Source: JADJNW01 sp964526645
Lineage (GTDB): Bacteria > Bacteroidota > Bacteroidia > Chitinophagales > Saprospiraceae
DNA length: 64,000 nt
Reading direction: 5' to 3'
NCBI GenBank assembly: GCA_964526645.1
Contig: CAZGJN010000013.1
Coordinates: forward strand, 1-64,000
Positions 7,512 to 16,032 of the stretch are shown piece by piece. The notes under the pieces are model-generated. The model had not been told where the DNA came from and did not search any database. It was given only the letters and a program-made list of their open reading frames with translations. The position numbers were made by a program, and so were the translations under genes. Position 1 is the stretch's first letter, and each line of letters opens with the position of its first letter.

Positions 7512-8138
7512 ATGCAAAAGGGAAGTTTTTGGTTTGGACTTGTCCTAGCGCTAGCGGGCAGCTTACAGTTAAAGGCGCAATATGATCAGTTGGACAGCAC
7601 GCACAAGCGTTGGTTTGTTGGCAGCACCTTGTTTTTATTGGGTAATCTGGCTCCCACGAATCCGCCCGACTTCGTTCAACTCAATATCGGGTATCGGCTT
7701 TCAGGTAAAGACGTAATTGCACTAGAACCCAAAACATGGAAATATGCCTGGCCCAATGGTATTCATCCGTTTTTTAACGATGCATATGGCACGGAAGAAG
7801 AAAAATTTCCAGGCTATGTTCGTGAATATGGCCTTGCCATCTCGTATCAACGATTTTTTTGGAAAGGTATCTATACCGAGCTGAATGTGATGCCAACCTT
7901 TCAAAAATTTGTAAATGACGAAGGCATTAAAATTGACAATGGATCTCAGATTTTTAATACCTACCGAACGGGTTATCATATTAAAGTTTTCAAAGACAGA
8001 TTTTTTATTCAACCATCCATTGCAATCACGCATCGTGCTTATCACACAAAATTGCCCGATGGGTTTAAGCAGAAAGATGATAAATGGTCTAAATTCATCT
8101 TCGGAGAGCCAGGACTTCATTTTGGCTTTAATTTCTAA
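7512..8138 (+). CDS. Exported outer-membrane beta-barrel-like protein
   Basis: A 208-residue protein with a clear signal peptide (about 1 to 22, ending in LKAQ). It is rich in alternating aromatic segments (YGLAISYQRFFWKGIYTEL, FFIQPSIAITHRAY) and ends in the aromatic-terminated strand LHFGFNF, typical of outer-membrane barrels. No family is recognised. It lies between a Crp/Fnr regulator and an MDR oxidoreductase gene and may be co-transcribed with the latter (14-base gap). Confidence 0.6.
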   Translation: MQKGSFWFGLVLALAGSLQLKAQYDQLDSTHKRWFVGSTLFLLGNLAPTNPPDFVQLNIGYRLSGKDVIALEPKTWKYAWPNGIHPFFNDAYGTEEEKFPGYVREYGLAISYQRFFWKGIYTELNVMPTFQKFVNDEGIKIDNGSQIFNTYRTGYHIKVFKDRFFIQPSIAITHRAYHTKLPDGFKQKDDKWSKFIFGEPGLHFGFNF

Positions 8139-8152
8139 GTACACCCAACAAC

Positions 8153-9067
8153 ATGAAGGCAGCCATTTGTACCTCATACGGTAGTCCTGAAGTAATACAA
8201 GTTCAGGAAGTAACTAAACCCGTTCCGAAAAACAATGAAATTCTCGTCAAAATAATGGCATCGGTATTAAACTCAGGTGATGTAAGAGTACGAAGCCTTG
8301 ATGTTACTGGATTGTTGAAAATCATCATGCGGCTGGTATTGGGCATTTCAAAACCAAGAAAATCGATTTTAGGCACTGTCTTTTCAGGAGTAGTTGAGCA
8401 AATAGGGAGTAAGGTTTCCAGATTTAAAGCAGGTGATAAAGTGTTTGGAATGACCGGATTTAATTTTGGGACTCATGCCGAGTACATTGCTATTCATCAA
8501 AACAGTAATGTGCTCCAAATGCCCAACAATGCAAGTTTCGAAGAAGCGGCTGCTATCATTTTTGGCGGACAAACCGCATTGTATTATTTATCTAAAGCAA
8601 AAATTGTGGATAAGGCTAAGGCCAAAGCACTCATTTTGGGTACAACAGGTTCCGTTGGAATTGCTGCCATTCAGATAGCAAATTATTACAATGCTCATGT
8701 AACCGCAGTATGCAGTTCTGGCGGTCAAAAATTAGTGAAAGAATTAGGTGTTCATGACATCATACTTTATGACAAAGAAGAGCTGACACATCTTTCAAAA
8801 AAGTTTGATATCATCTTTGATGCCGTAGGAAAATATTCAGCCAAACAATGCAAACATCTGTTGCATAATGAAGGTGTGTATGTAAGTGTAAGTAAGGGTT
8901 ATGCTTCTGAAACTATTTGGCAATTGCAACAACTGAAAGAGATTTTTGAGAAAGGGATGTTAAAGGCTACTATTGATAAAACTTATACTTTGGACGAAAT
9001 CGTGGAAGCCCACAGGTATGTGGATACGGGTAGAAAAAAAGGAAATGTAGCGTTGAAAATATATTAA
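8153..9067 (+). CDS. MDR-family NAD(P)-dependent alcohol dehydrogenase/quinone oxidoreductase
   Basis: A 304-residue medium-chain dehydrogenase/reductase without structural or catalytic zinc cysteines. The N-terminal GroES-like domain includes GDVRVRSLD and the segment GDKVFGMTGFNFGTHAEY. The Rossmann domain has LGTTGSVGIAAIQIA in place of the usual G-x-G-x-x-G, then a VTAVCSSGGQK cofactor region. It probably reduces quinones or enones with NAD(P)H in the cytoplasm; the substrate is unknown. It starts 14 bases after the preceding gene. Confidence 0.85.
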   Translation: MKAAICTSYGSPEVIQVQEVTKPVPKNNEILVKIMASVLNSGDVRVRSLDVTGLLKIIMRLVLGISKPRKSILGTVFSGVVEQIGSKVSRFKAGDKVFGMTGFNFGTHAEYIAIHQNSNVLQMPNNASFEEAAAIIFGGQTALYYLSKAKIVDKAKAKALILGTTGSVGIAAIQIANYYNAHVTAVCSSGGQKLVKELGVHDIILYDKEELTHLSKKFDIIFDAVGKYSAKQCKHLLHNEGVYVSVSKGYASETIWQLQQLKEIFEKGMLKATIDKTYTLDEIVEAHRYVDTGRKKGNVALKIY

Positions 9068-9088
9068 GAATAATAAACAGAATAAATT

Positions 9089-10306
9089 ATGAATTTACGA
9101 AATCACTTCAGCTTTTTTATAATTCTTATTAACTTACTGTCAAGTTGTAACGGACAGACAAACACCAACCAACAAAGCCAAATTACACCCAAATCAAATA
9201 CGAATCAAATAATTGGAGGTGGTTGTGAAGGTTGCGAATTGATGTATGTGGGAATGCCTGAAAAAATAGCATCAGAGCATACGAGTCTTGGTTGGACAGA
9301 GGGTAAGCAGAAACTTATCCTGACGGGCAAAGTATATCAGCTTGATGGTAAGACACCTGCCGCCGATGTTATCATTTACTATTGGCACACAGACGATAAA
9401 GGTTTGTATTCATCAAATAGCGAAACCCCCGAAGAGGTAAAAGAACACGGCAAGTATAGAGGCTGGGTGAAGTCGGACGAAAATGGGTATTACAAAATAA
9501 AAACCTCACGGCCTGCACCATATCCTGAGCAAGATATACCGCAGCATATTCATTTATCAATTAAAGAGCCTGATATTAAAAATGAATATTTTGCTGATTT
9601 GTATTTTGATGATGACCCACTATACCTAAAACACAAAAAGAAGCATGGTAAGAAAGATAGAGCGGGAACGGAAATTTTACGAGTTGTATTGGACAAGGAT
9701 ATTCAGATTGCCGAGCATAATATTGTGCTCGGGTTGAATATTCCTCACTATCCTGCAAAAAATAATATAGAAAATCAGTCAGGTTTAAATATCGGAGAAG
9801 ACCAACCTTCGTTTATGCCCTACCACGCTTTTGGACCCGACAAAGGGACGAGAACTTGTCCTGTTTGTAAATATGGCAGGTATCACGGTATTGTTTATTT
9901 TGTAGGAGACCATCCCAATTGGGAAGAAACAAAAAAATGGCTCAACTATTTGGATGATGAAAGCATAAAAAGGGAGAAATACCTGAAAGCCTATTTCGTT
10001 TACGGAAATTCAAAAAACTATAATAAGCAATCCCGACAAACAGAGCTTGAAAAAATCGGTATGCAATTAGGACTTCAGAAAATTGCTTTGACTTTTGTTC
10101 CTTCTTTTGCAGATAGCGAAAGCGAAGCGACCCTAAACCGCATCAACCCAAAAGTAGAAAATACATTTGTTATTTACCGACACAGAACAATTGTTGATAA
10201 GTATGTAAACCTAAAACCAACCGAAGGAAATTTCAACAAAATATCAGAAGCGTTAAACAAGACAAAGAGTGAGTATTTTGAGTTATCTGAACCAAAACAC
10301 CAGTGA
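9089..10306 (+). CDS. Intradiol ring-cleavage dioxygenase-like lipoprotein fused to a CPVC domain
   Basis: A 405-residue lipoprotein (lipobox LLSSC at about residue 20, then CNGQTN). Residues about 45 to 225 are an intradiol dioxygenase-like beta-sandwich. GGGCEGCE is followed by a W-H-T-D-D-K-G-L-Y strand, HGKYRGW, RPAPYP and PQHIHLS. These supply candidates for the two Tyr and two His (H-I-H) ligands of the non-heme ferric iron. Residues about 240 to 405 form a second domain with GTRTCPVCKYG and a thioredoxin-like beta-alpha pattern. The cell-envelope location and the fusion are unusual for a catechol enzyme; the role is unknown. The gene follows the MDR gene by 21 bases. Confidence 0.75.
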   Translation: MNLRNHFSFFIILINLLSSCNGQTNTNQQSQITPKSNTNQIIGGGCEGCELMYVGMPEKIASEHTSLGWTEGKQKLILTGKVYQLDGKTPAADVIIYYWHTDDKGLYSSNSETPEEVKEHGKYRGWVKSDENGYYKIKTSRPAPYPEQDIPQHIHLSIKEPDIKNEYFADLYFDDDPLYLKHKKKHGKKDRAGTEILRVVLDKDIQIAEHNIVLGLNIPHYPAKNNIENQSGLNIGEDQPSFMPYHAFGPDKGTRTCPVCKYGRYHGIVYFVGDHPNWEETKKWLNYLDDESIKREKYLKAYFVYGNSKNYNKQSRQTELEKIGMQLGLQKIALTFVPSFADSESEATLNRINPKVENTFVIYRHRTIVDKYVNLKPTEGNFNKISEALNKTKSEYFELSEPKHQ

Positions 10307-10365
10307 TAAAAGGGCCTGCCCATAATAAGGGTTTTGCATCAGACAGACTGATTTACAAACTTAGC

Positions 10366-10384
10366 GTTTTGTGCTCCGAAATCC
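10366..10384 (+). repeat. Dispersed 19-base repeat GTTTTGTGCTCCGAAATCC
   Basis: An exact second copy of the sequence at 3018..3036, set in the intergenic gap after the dioxygenase-like gene. GTTTTGTGCTC is found again at 12072..12082 and CTCCGAAATC near 6786. It is the most conserved core of the island's intergenic element family. Confidence 0.7.
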
Positions 10385-10473
10385 TCTCACTACGGCAAGC
10401 GGCAAACCGTCAGCGGGTATGCTGATTAAACTTTTTTCGAAATTGACAGTCCAACGGTGAAAAAATAGCTGAA

Positions 10474-12036
10474 ATGAAAAAAATATTGAATATCCTAATC
10501 TGCAGTTGGCTAATAAACAGTTCAATTGCACAAACATCTAACCACGGAGTTGACGCCAATTGGTATCAATCTCCAAAGCCGGCTGCTACTTCCACGACAA
10601 ACAACCTGAGTGGTTCTGTTGCAAATAATGTTGTTGTAAAATCCGATGGGACTGTTATCATTTTTTACAGACAAGGTGGACAAAATAAATGGATACAATC
10701 ATCCGATGGCGGTAATTCCTGGACTAGCCCAGGGACGCTCTATGCTCCTGCTGTTAATGGACTATCCACCATTACTGCTGATATTGACCAAAACGACAAC
10801 ATATACATTGCCTGGAAATCAGGAAGTTTCTCTCTCGGGTTTGCAAAACATAATGGCAGTTCATGGGTAAACACATACACCATAAACACAAAGACCCAAA
10901 CTGCTTCTGATACCGTTCAATTTTCGCAAATCACCGTTGACCGAAAAAATAGAATTCACCTCATGTGGCAACAGGGTAACCACCAAAACTACAGCTCAGG
11001 GATAAAATCAACTTGCTGGTATGCCCGTTCTACCGATGGCGGAAATACATTTACAACAACATTATTGTCTCAGGGTAATAATTATCATGCTGCATTTCCG
11101 GTGGCTGATTTTGGGGGCTCAGCCCATGATACTATAATGATTGCCTGGAGAGAAAATGTGAATGGATATCATAACACAAATCCAGGCATGGGATATCCGA
11201 ATGGTTGGAACTGGGATGTAAAAGGACGATTAAGTTACGACGGCGGAGCAACGTGGAATACTGTGTTTACAGTGGCAGGTAGTGGATTAAATAATAGCGA
11301 CGATGATCAGTGGGACCCAAATGTGGTTGTTGATAGAAACGGGGTTCTACACGTATTTTATCATGTTTATCACAATAACACTTTCCCAGATTATAATGCG
11401 AATATTATGTATCAATATTCCCTCAATGGGGGTATTACTTGGTCTGCCCCACTACAACTATCTACTACTAATATCCGAAGTCATTTAATCAAAACCGCTT
11501 ATGACTATACCAATAATTATGTTTGGTGCACCTGGAAAGATGAAATGGATTTTGGAAATATTCCTAATAATCCACAAGCAGACCTTAAAGCGGTTTATAT
11601 ACAAAATACAGGAACACCCATTATAAGTAATCAGGAGTTCTTGTGCGACCATTTAAGTAGTGAAACAGCATTACATAACTTTAAAGTTGGCAATGATGGT
11701 ATTATGCGTGCCACCTACAACATTTCTAAACTCACAGGAAAAGGCGATACCATCTTTTACACTCAAAGGGGTAGTCTTAATACAGTAGTTGGAATAACTG
11801 ATCAAAACAATCCCTTGTCATCCATTAAAATATTTCCTAATCCAACTAAAAATGAAATATTCATAACCGGTTTAGCAAGCAATAAAACAACGATTCATAT
11901 TTACAACGCAATGGGTTCATTAATATATTCAAATTCTGATTTGGTAAAAAAAATACAACTTCCAAATGCTGGTATTTATTTTATTGTACTGACAGACGGA
12001 ACGAATAAACAGACATGGAAAATTTTAAAGGAATAG
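10474..12036 (+). CDS. T9SS-exported Asp-box (sialidase-fold) protein
   Basis: A 520-residue exported protein with signal peptide 1 to 19 (ending SSIAQ). A beta-propeller contains four Asp-box motifs: SSDGGNSW, STDGGNTF, SYDGGATW and the variant SLNGGITW. The last about 80 residues are a type A T9SS sorting domain (IKIFPNPTKNEIFI, then IYNAMG, then GIYFIVLTDG and a basic end). It should cross the outer membrane through the type IX system and be anchored or released. Catalytic residues of true sialidases (arginine triad, Tyr/Glu) cannot be assigned confidently, so glycosidase activity is only possible. It is a single gene with repeat-containing gaps on both sides. Confidence 0.8.
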   Translation: MKKILNILICSWLINSSIAQTSNHGVDANWYQSPKPAATSTTNNLSGSVANNVVVKSDGTVIIFYRQGGQNKWIQSSDGGNSWTSPGTLYAPAVNGLSTITADIDQNDNIYIAWKSGSFSLGFAKHNGSSWVNTYTINTKTQTASDTVQFSQITVDRKNRIHLMWQQGNHQNYSSGIKSTCWYARSTDGGNTFTTTLLSQGNNYHAAFPVADFGGSAHDTIMIAWRENVNGYHNTNPGMGYPNGWNWDVKGRLSYDGGATWNTVFTVAGSGLNNSDDDQWDPNVVVDRNGVLHVFYHVYHNNTFPDYNANIMYQYSLNGGITWSAPLQLSTTNIRSHLIKTAYDYTNNYVWCTWKDEMDFGNIPNNPQADLKAVYIQNTGTPIISNQEFLCDHLSSETALHNFKVGNDGIMRATYNISKLTGKGDTIFYTQRGSLNTVVGITDQNNPLSSIKIFPNPTKNEIFITGLASNKTTIHIYNAMGSLIYSNSDLVKKIQLPNAGIYFIVLTDGTNKQTWKILKE

Positions 12037-12311
12037 TACACCCCGCGAACAGCACCTTTGCAATAGGCGAGGTTTTGTGCTCTGCAGACAGTGAAAAGGA
12101 AAATAAAATGCACAATCCTGTGCGAAATTAAAAGAATTGCAAGCCGACACAAAAGCCAACGCTTTTAAGGCAACTTTTTATTTTGCCCGACTACACCCAA
12201 AGCCCACCCACCACCCTGACATTCAGTAGTCTGACAAATTTTTTTCCAAATTCCCGACCGTTTTGAGCGGCTCAACAGTCAAAAGGGTATCAACAACAAA
12301 AAGATACTCTT

Positions 12312-13112
12312 ATGACAAATCTCAACAACAAGGTAGCCGCTGTTTTTGCTGCTTCTGGAGCAATTGCAGGTGCGGTTGCTCAATCATTTGCCCGACACGG
12401 AGCAAAAGTGTATGTATCCGCTCGAAACATTGAAGCCGTAAAAAAATTGGCAGATACAATTAAACAAGATGGTGGCTGGGCAGAAGCAGCACAGGTGGAT
12501 GCCATGAATGAAGGCGAAATTGAAAACTACATCCAAAAAATTGTAGCGGACAATGGAAAATTGGACATTGTATTCAACGGAATTGGGGCAAGACCAAGCG
12601 AAAGTGATTACGGCACTTACACCACCCAAATTTCCTTCGAGCAGTTTATGAAGCCCATCCATTTGCACGTAGGCTCGCAATTTCTAACTTCACGAATCGC
12701 TGCAAAATATATGATGCAAAGCCGATCACAGGGAACAATACTAACACTTACCGCCAGTTTATCAAGACTAAAATTGCCTTTTATGGCTGGTGTTACCGCT
12801 TCTTGCACTGCTATTGAAGGCTTGACAAGGGTTATGGCTGCCGAGTTCGGACAAGCGGGCATTAAAGTGATATGCATCAACCCAACGGCTATGCCCGAAA
12901 CACGAACCATTCAAGAAACCTCTGTGGCTAATGCCAAGGCAATGGGCATTTCAATAGAGGAATTTGGAAGAATGCAAAGTCCTTCTTTATTGGGCAAACC
13001 ACTATCATTAAAAAGTATGGCAGACGCCGCCGCTTTTTTGGTAAGTGATGCAGGTGCAGTGTTCAATAGCCACATTATGGATGTAGATTTTGGAAATATG
13101 TCCGTTATTTAA
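12312..13112 (+). CDS. SDR-family protein with degenerate active site
   Basis: A 266-residue short-chain dehydrogenase/reductase fold. The N-terminal nucleotide loop reads AASGAIAGAVA where classical members have T-G-x-x-x-G-x-G; the usual glycines are alanines. The catalytic Y-x-x-x-K aligns with V-T-A-S-C (just before TAIEGLTR), so both Tyr and Lys are missing. Other SDR landmarks remain (FNGIGARPSE replacing NNAG, LTLTASLS, INPTAMPET). It may be a non-catalytic relative or use another mechanism. It heads a run of tightly spaced genes (SDR, DoxX, MDR, YjbR-like, ECF sigma). Confidence 0.8.
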   Translation: MTNLNNKVAAVFAASGAIAGAVAQSFARHGAKVYVSARNIEAVKKLADTIKQDGGWAEAAQVDAMNEGEIENYIQKIVADNGKLDIVFNGIGARPSESDYGTYTTQISFEQFMKPIHLHVGSQFLTSRIAAKYMMQSRSQGTILTLTASLSRLKLPFMAGVTASCTAIEGLTRVMAAEFGQAGIKVICINPTAMPETRTIQETSVANAKAMGISIEEFGRMQSPSLLGKPLSLKSMADAAAFLVSDAGAVFNSHIMDVDFGNMSVI

Positions 13113-13136
13113 TTGCTAACCTTAAAACAGAAATAA

Positions 13137-13511
13137 ATGAATCATATCATCAAATTAGGAAAATGGTTTTTCATACTTCCTTTCGCAATCTTTGGCTTCT
13201 TACATTTCGGACCATTAGAATTTAGTTTGCCATATGTTCCCAAGTGGCTTCCATTTCCCGCATTTTGGGTATATTTTGTGGGCGTTTGCTTTTTTGCTTT
13301 CACCCTTAGTGCCATTATCAAAAAATACGACAAGTTAGCGGCTGTGCTTTTAGCCTTGTGCTTATTTTTATTTGTAATTCTTGTTCACATTCCGGGTGCA
13401 GCAGGTGGCGATTTTAAATCTGTCATTGGGGCAATAAGAGATATAACCATGTGCGGTGCAGCGTTAATGTACGCAGGTGCATTTGCAAAAGATAATCGCA
13501 TAATCGGATAA
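13137..13511 (+). CDS. DoxX-like small membrane protein
   Basis: A 124-residue inner-membrane protein with four predicted helices (about 10 to 25, 42 to 60, 68 to 88, 100 to 118). An FGFLHFGPLEF motif and a final G-A-A-L-M-Y-A-G-A-F helix resemble the DoxX/DUF4267 group. Such proteins often accompany oxidoreductases, as here (SDR upstream, MDR one base downstream of the stop). Function not established. Confidence 0.7.
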   Translation: MNHIIKLGKWFFILPFAIFGFLHFGPLEFSLPYVPKWLPFPAFWVYFVGVCFFAFTLSAIIKKYDKLAAVLLALCLFLFVILVHIPGAAGGDFKSVIGAIRDITMCGAALMYAGAFAKDNRIIG

Positions 13512-13512
13512 A

Positions 13513-14550
13513 ATGGAGAGAAGAAAAGCAACTATAAAACAATTTGGTTCGGCAAATGAAATTCAGATTTCTACTGAAGATCATTTGCCCGAACTAAAAC
13601 CCAATGAGGTTTTGATAAAAATAGAAGCATCTACCGTTTCGGCAACAGACATTATTATACGTAAAGGCATTTATCCTTTGCTTAAAGAAAAACCACCTTT
13701 TACATTAGGTTACGATTTTGTTGGTTGCATTGAAGCCATTGGAAGCAATGTAACCAAATGGAATATTGGCGACCGTGTGGCAGATGTTTGTATGACAGGA
13801 GGTAATGCCGATTACATTAGTCGCAAGGAAAATAGCTTATTAAAAGTGAACAAAGAAATAAATGCGGAAAAAGCTGCTTGTTTGGTAATGACTGGTATGA
13901 CTGCTTTCCAAATTTTCAAATCGCTAAACTTAAAAAGTGGCGACAGTTTTCTTATTCACGGTGGGGCAGGGGCAATAGGCACTACTTTAATACAACTTTG
14001 CAAACTTAAAAACATTAAAGTTGTTGCTACTTCCTCTACCTCAAAAATTGATTTTCTTAATTCGCAAAATGTGATTGCAATTGATTATACCAACTCAAAT
14101 TATTTTCAATCGCTTAAATTAAACGCAGGTGATGGTTTTGATGCCGCTGTTGATTTCACCAATCAAAGAAGTTTCAATCATTCATTTCGTTTGCTTAAAA
14201 AAAGTGGAAAACTCATTACCTGTGCGGTGTTTACATCTGGCAAAAAAATTAGCAAGAAAACGTTTTTCAACTTTATTGGCTTTGGTCTTGACTTTGGGTT
14301 GATGATGATGAAATTAGCGATTTGGAATGTATTGCCAAATGGCAAGTCTGCTTCTTTCTTTGGCATATTGGACAGCAAAAAGAACAATCTGAACCGATTT
14401 CAAAAAGATTTTGATGAATTGCAACAATTAGTGTTAACTAAACTGATAAATCCACATATACACCAAATATTTTCTCTTCCCGAAATTGCAGCGGCTCACC
14501 AAATACTGGAAAGCGGAAAAGCAATCGGATTTGTCGTAATCAAAAATTAA
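13513..14550 (+). CDS. MDR-family zinc-independent oxidoreductase
   Basis: A 345-residue medium-chain dehydrogenase/reductase of the quinone-oxidoreductase type. The GroES-like half carries VSATDIIIRKGIY and LGYDFVGCIEAIG. The Rossmann half has the intact dinucleotide motif HGGAGAIGTTLIQL (about residue 155), followed by VVATSSTSK. No zinc ligands are seen. The start codon follows the doxX-like stop by one base, so the genes are surely co-transcribed. Substrate unknown. Confidence 0.85.
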   Translation: MERRKATIKQFGSANEIQISTEDHLPELKPNEVLIKIEASTVSATDIIIRKGIYPLLKEKPPFTLGYDFVGCIEAIGSNVTKWNIGDRVADVCMTGGNADYISRKENSLLKVNKEINAEKAACLVMTGMTAFQIFKSLNLKSGDSFLIHGGAGAIGTTLIQLCKLKNIKVVATSSTSKIDFLNSQNVIAIDYTNSNYFQSLKLNAGDGFDAAVDFTNQRSFNHSFRLLKKSGKLITCAVFTSGKKISKKTFFNFIGFGLDFGLMMMKLAIWNVLPNGKSASFFGILDSKKNNLNRFQKDFDELQQLVLTKLINPHIHQIFSLPEIAAAHQILESGKAIGFVVIKN

Positions 14551-14567
14551 ATCACGAACTTTAAACA

Positions 14568-14903
14568 ATGAATAAAGCGGAACAACTTTATACCGAGATT
14601 GGCAAAGGCATAATGGATGCAAAAGCAGGAAATATGTTTGGTTGGAAATGTTTTAAAGTAGGCAAAAAGCCTTTCCTGTTTTTTGATAAAAACTCTGAAA
14701 ATGCAATGGTTTTTAAATTGGACAAAAAAGGAGTAAACGATGCTCTGAGTTTAAGCGGTTGTGAGATTTTTAATCCGGGCGACAAAGGCAAACCGATGAA
14801 TAATTGGGCAACTGTGCCTTATGAACACAAAGAATACTGGAAAGCATTTGCTTTGAAATCTTATGAACTCATTCTAAAAGAACTAAAAAATGCAAAACGA
14901 TAA
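14568..14903 (+). CDS. YjbR/TfoX-like small protein
   Basis: A 111-residue soluble protein with the pattern of the YjbR/MmcQ or TfoX N-terminal fold: an initial helix, MFGWKCFKVGKKPFLFF, a D-K-K-G turn and a long C-terminal helix after YEHKEYW. The molecular role of these proteins is unknown. Its 3' end overlaps the start of the sigma factor gene by 14 bases. Confidence 0.6.
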   Translation: MNKAEQLYTEIGKGIMDAKAGNMFGWKCFKVGKKPFLFFDKNSENAMVFKLDKKGVNDALSLSGCEIFNPGDKGKPMNNWATVPYEHKEYWKAFALKSYELILKELKNAKR

Positions 14904-15723
14904 TACACTTAAAGAAGCGTTGAATGGAAACATTAATGCTTTTCAAAAACTCTTTTCGGAGTTTCAAACCCAATTGAAATCGTATCTGTATCGGCTACTT
15001 ACAGATAGAAACGATGCAGATGATTTAACACACGATACTTTTGTAAAAGCATTTGACAAAATTGCTACGTTTAAAGGTACATCTTCCTTAAAAACTTGGG
15101 TATTTACCATTGCTACACATTTGGCATACGACCACTTAAAGAAATACAAACGCTGGACACCCGATGCACAAGACCAATCCAAGGCATTGGCATTAAGTAA
15201 TAAAGATGTATATGATGCTATTAACTTTGTTAGTTATACAATCGGTGAAGGTGCTTACGAAATGAAAGAACACATTGACTTTTGCTTTACTTGTATTTCA
15301 AAAACTTTGCCCATAGAAAACCAAGTGGCTCTAATCTTAAAAGACATTTATGATTTTTCGGTGCATGACATTTGTCTGATACTTGAAAAGACGGAAGGCG
15401 TTGTAAAACACTTACTCATTGACGCAAGAAAAACAATGACAGAGATTTTTGACCACCGTTGTGCATTGGTAAATAAAAATGGAGTGTGCAATCAATGCTC
15501 TGAATTAAATGGAGTGCATAATCCCAAACAAAATCAACAAGAGGAATTGATGAAATTGGAATTGGTAAAAGCCTCAAAAAAATTCAACAGAGAAGAATTA
15601 TTTGAATTACGGACGCAATTGATAAAAGTAATAGACCCTCTTCGTGGCAAGGGTGCAGACTTACAAGACATCATTATGAAATGTACCCGCAAGGCGATTG
15701 GCGAAATTGAATCATTAAATTAA
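14890..15723 (+). CDS. ECF-type RNA polymerase sigma factor with Cys-containing extension
   Basis: A 277-residue protein. Region 2 is in residues about 10 to 85 (LYRLLTDRNDADDLTHDTFVKAF and LKTWVFTIATHLAYDHLKKY). Region 4 is at about 125 to 190 (IENQVALILKDIYDFSVHDI then an HTH). It is longer than ordinary ECF factors (about 190). The extension begins with a C-A-L-V-x5-C-N-Q-C-S cluster that could bind a metal or sense redox state, followed by a charged helical tail. No anti-sigma gene is adjacent. It probably controls the preceding oxidoreductase cluster, though no target promoter was identified. Confidence 0.82.
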   Translation: MQNDNTLKEALNGNINAFQKLFSEFQTQLKSYLYRLLTDRNDADDLTHDTFVKAFDKIATFKGTSSLKTWVFTIATHLAYDHLKKYKRWTPDAQDQSKALALSNKDVYDAINFVSYTIGEGAYEMKEHIDFCFTCISKTLPIENQVALILKDIYDFSVHDICLILEKTEGVVKHLLIDARKTMTEIFDHRCALVNKNGVCNQCSELNGVHNPKQNQQEELMKLELVKASKKFNREELFELRTQLIKVIDPLRGKGADLQDIIMKCTRKAIGEIESLN

Positions 15724-15735
15724 ATCTATCATAAA

Positions 15736-15927
15736 ATGAAAAAGGTAAAAATTGCACTTTTGATTATCAGTGCACTTCTGATCTTGTTGAATCTGTTGTC
15801 CATTGATTTTAATAATTCATCATGGACGAACAATCGGAGCAGTTATTTAGGAATACTATCTATGATTGCATTGGTGGCGAGCCTTTGGATCAGCATATAT
15901 TCCGATAAGGCGAAGCACAAGAGTTAG
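15736..15927 (+). CDS. Small two-helix membrane protein
   Basis: A 63-residue protein with two hydrophobic segments (about 5 to 22 and 38 to 56) joined by an Asn/Ser-rich loop and ending in a basic tail (KAKHKS). It follows the sigma factor by 12 bases on the same strand. The family is not recognised; it might be a membrane partner of the sigma factor, but this is only positional inference. Confidence 0.5.
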   Translation: MKKVKIALLIISALLILLNLLSIDFNNSSWTNNRSSYLGILSMIALVASLWISIYSDKAKHKS

Positions 15928-16032
15928 ATACGACGGTGAAGTCGTTGGCAAATGGGAGCGAAGAAAAGTAGCACTTAACGGCAGTTTGGCGTAATGGCGA
16001 GTGAAATCTTGTCCACCACGCCTGAGCAAGCT

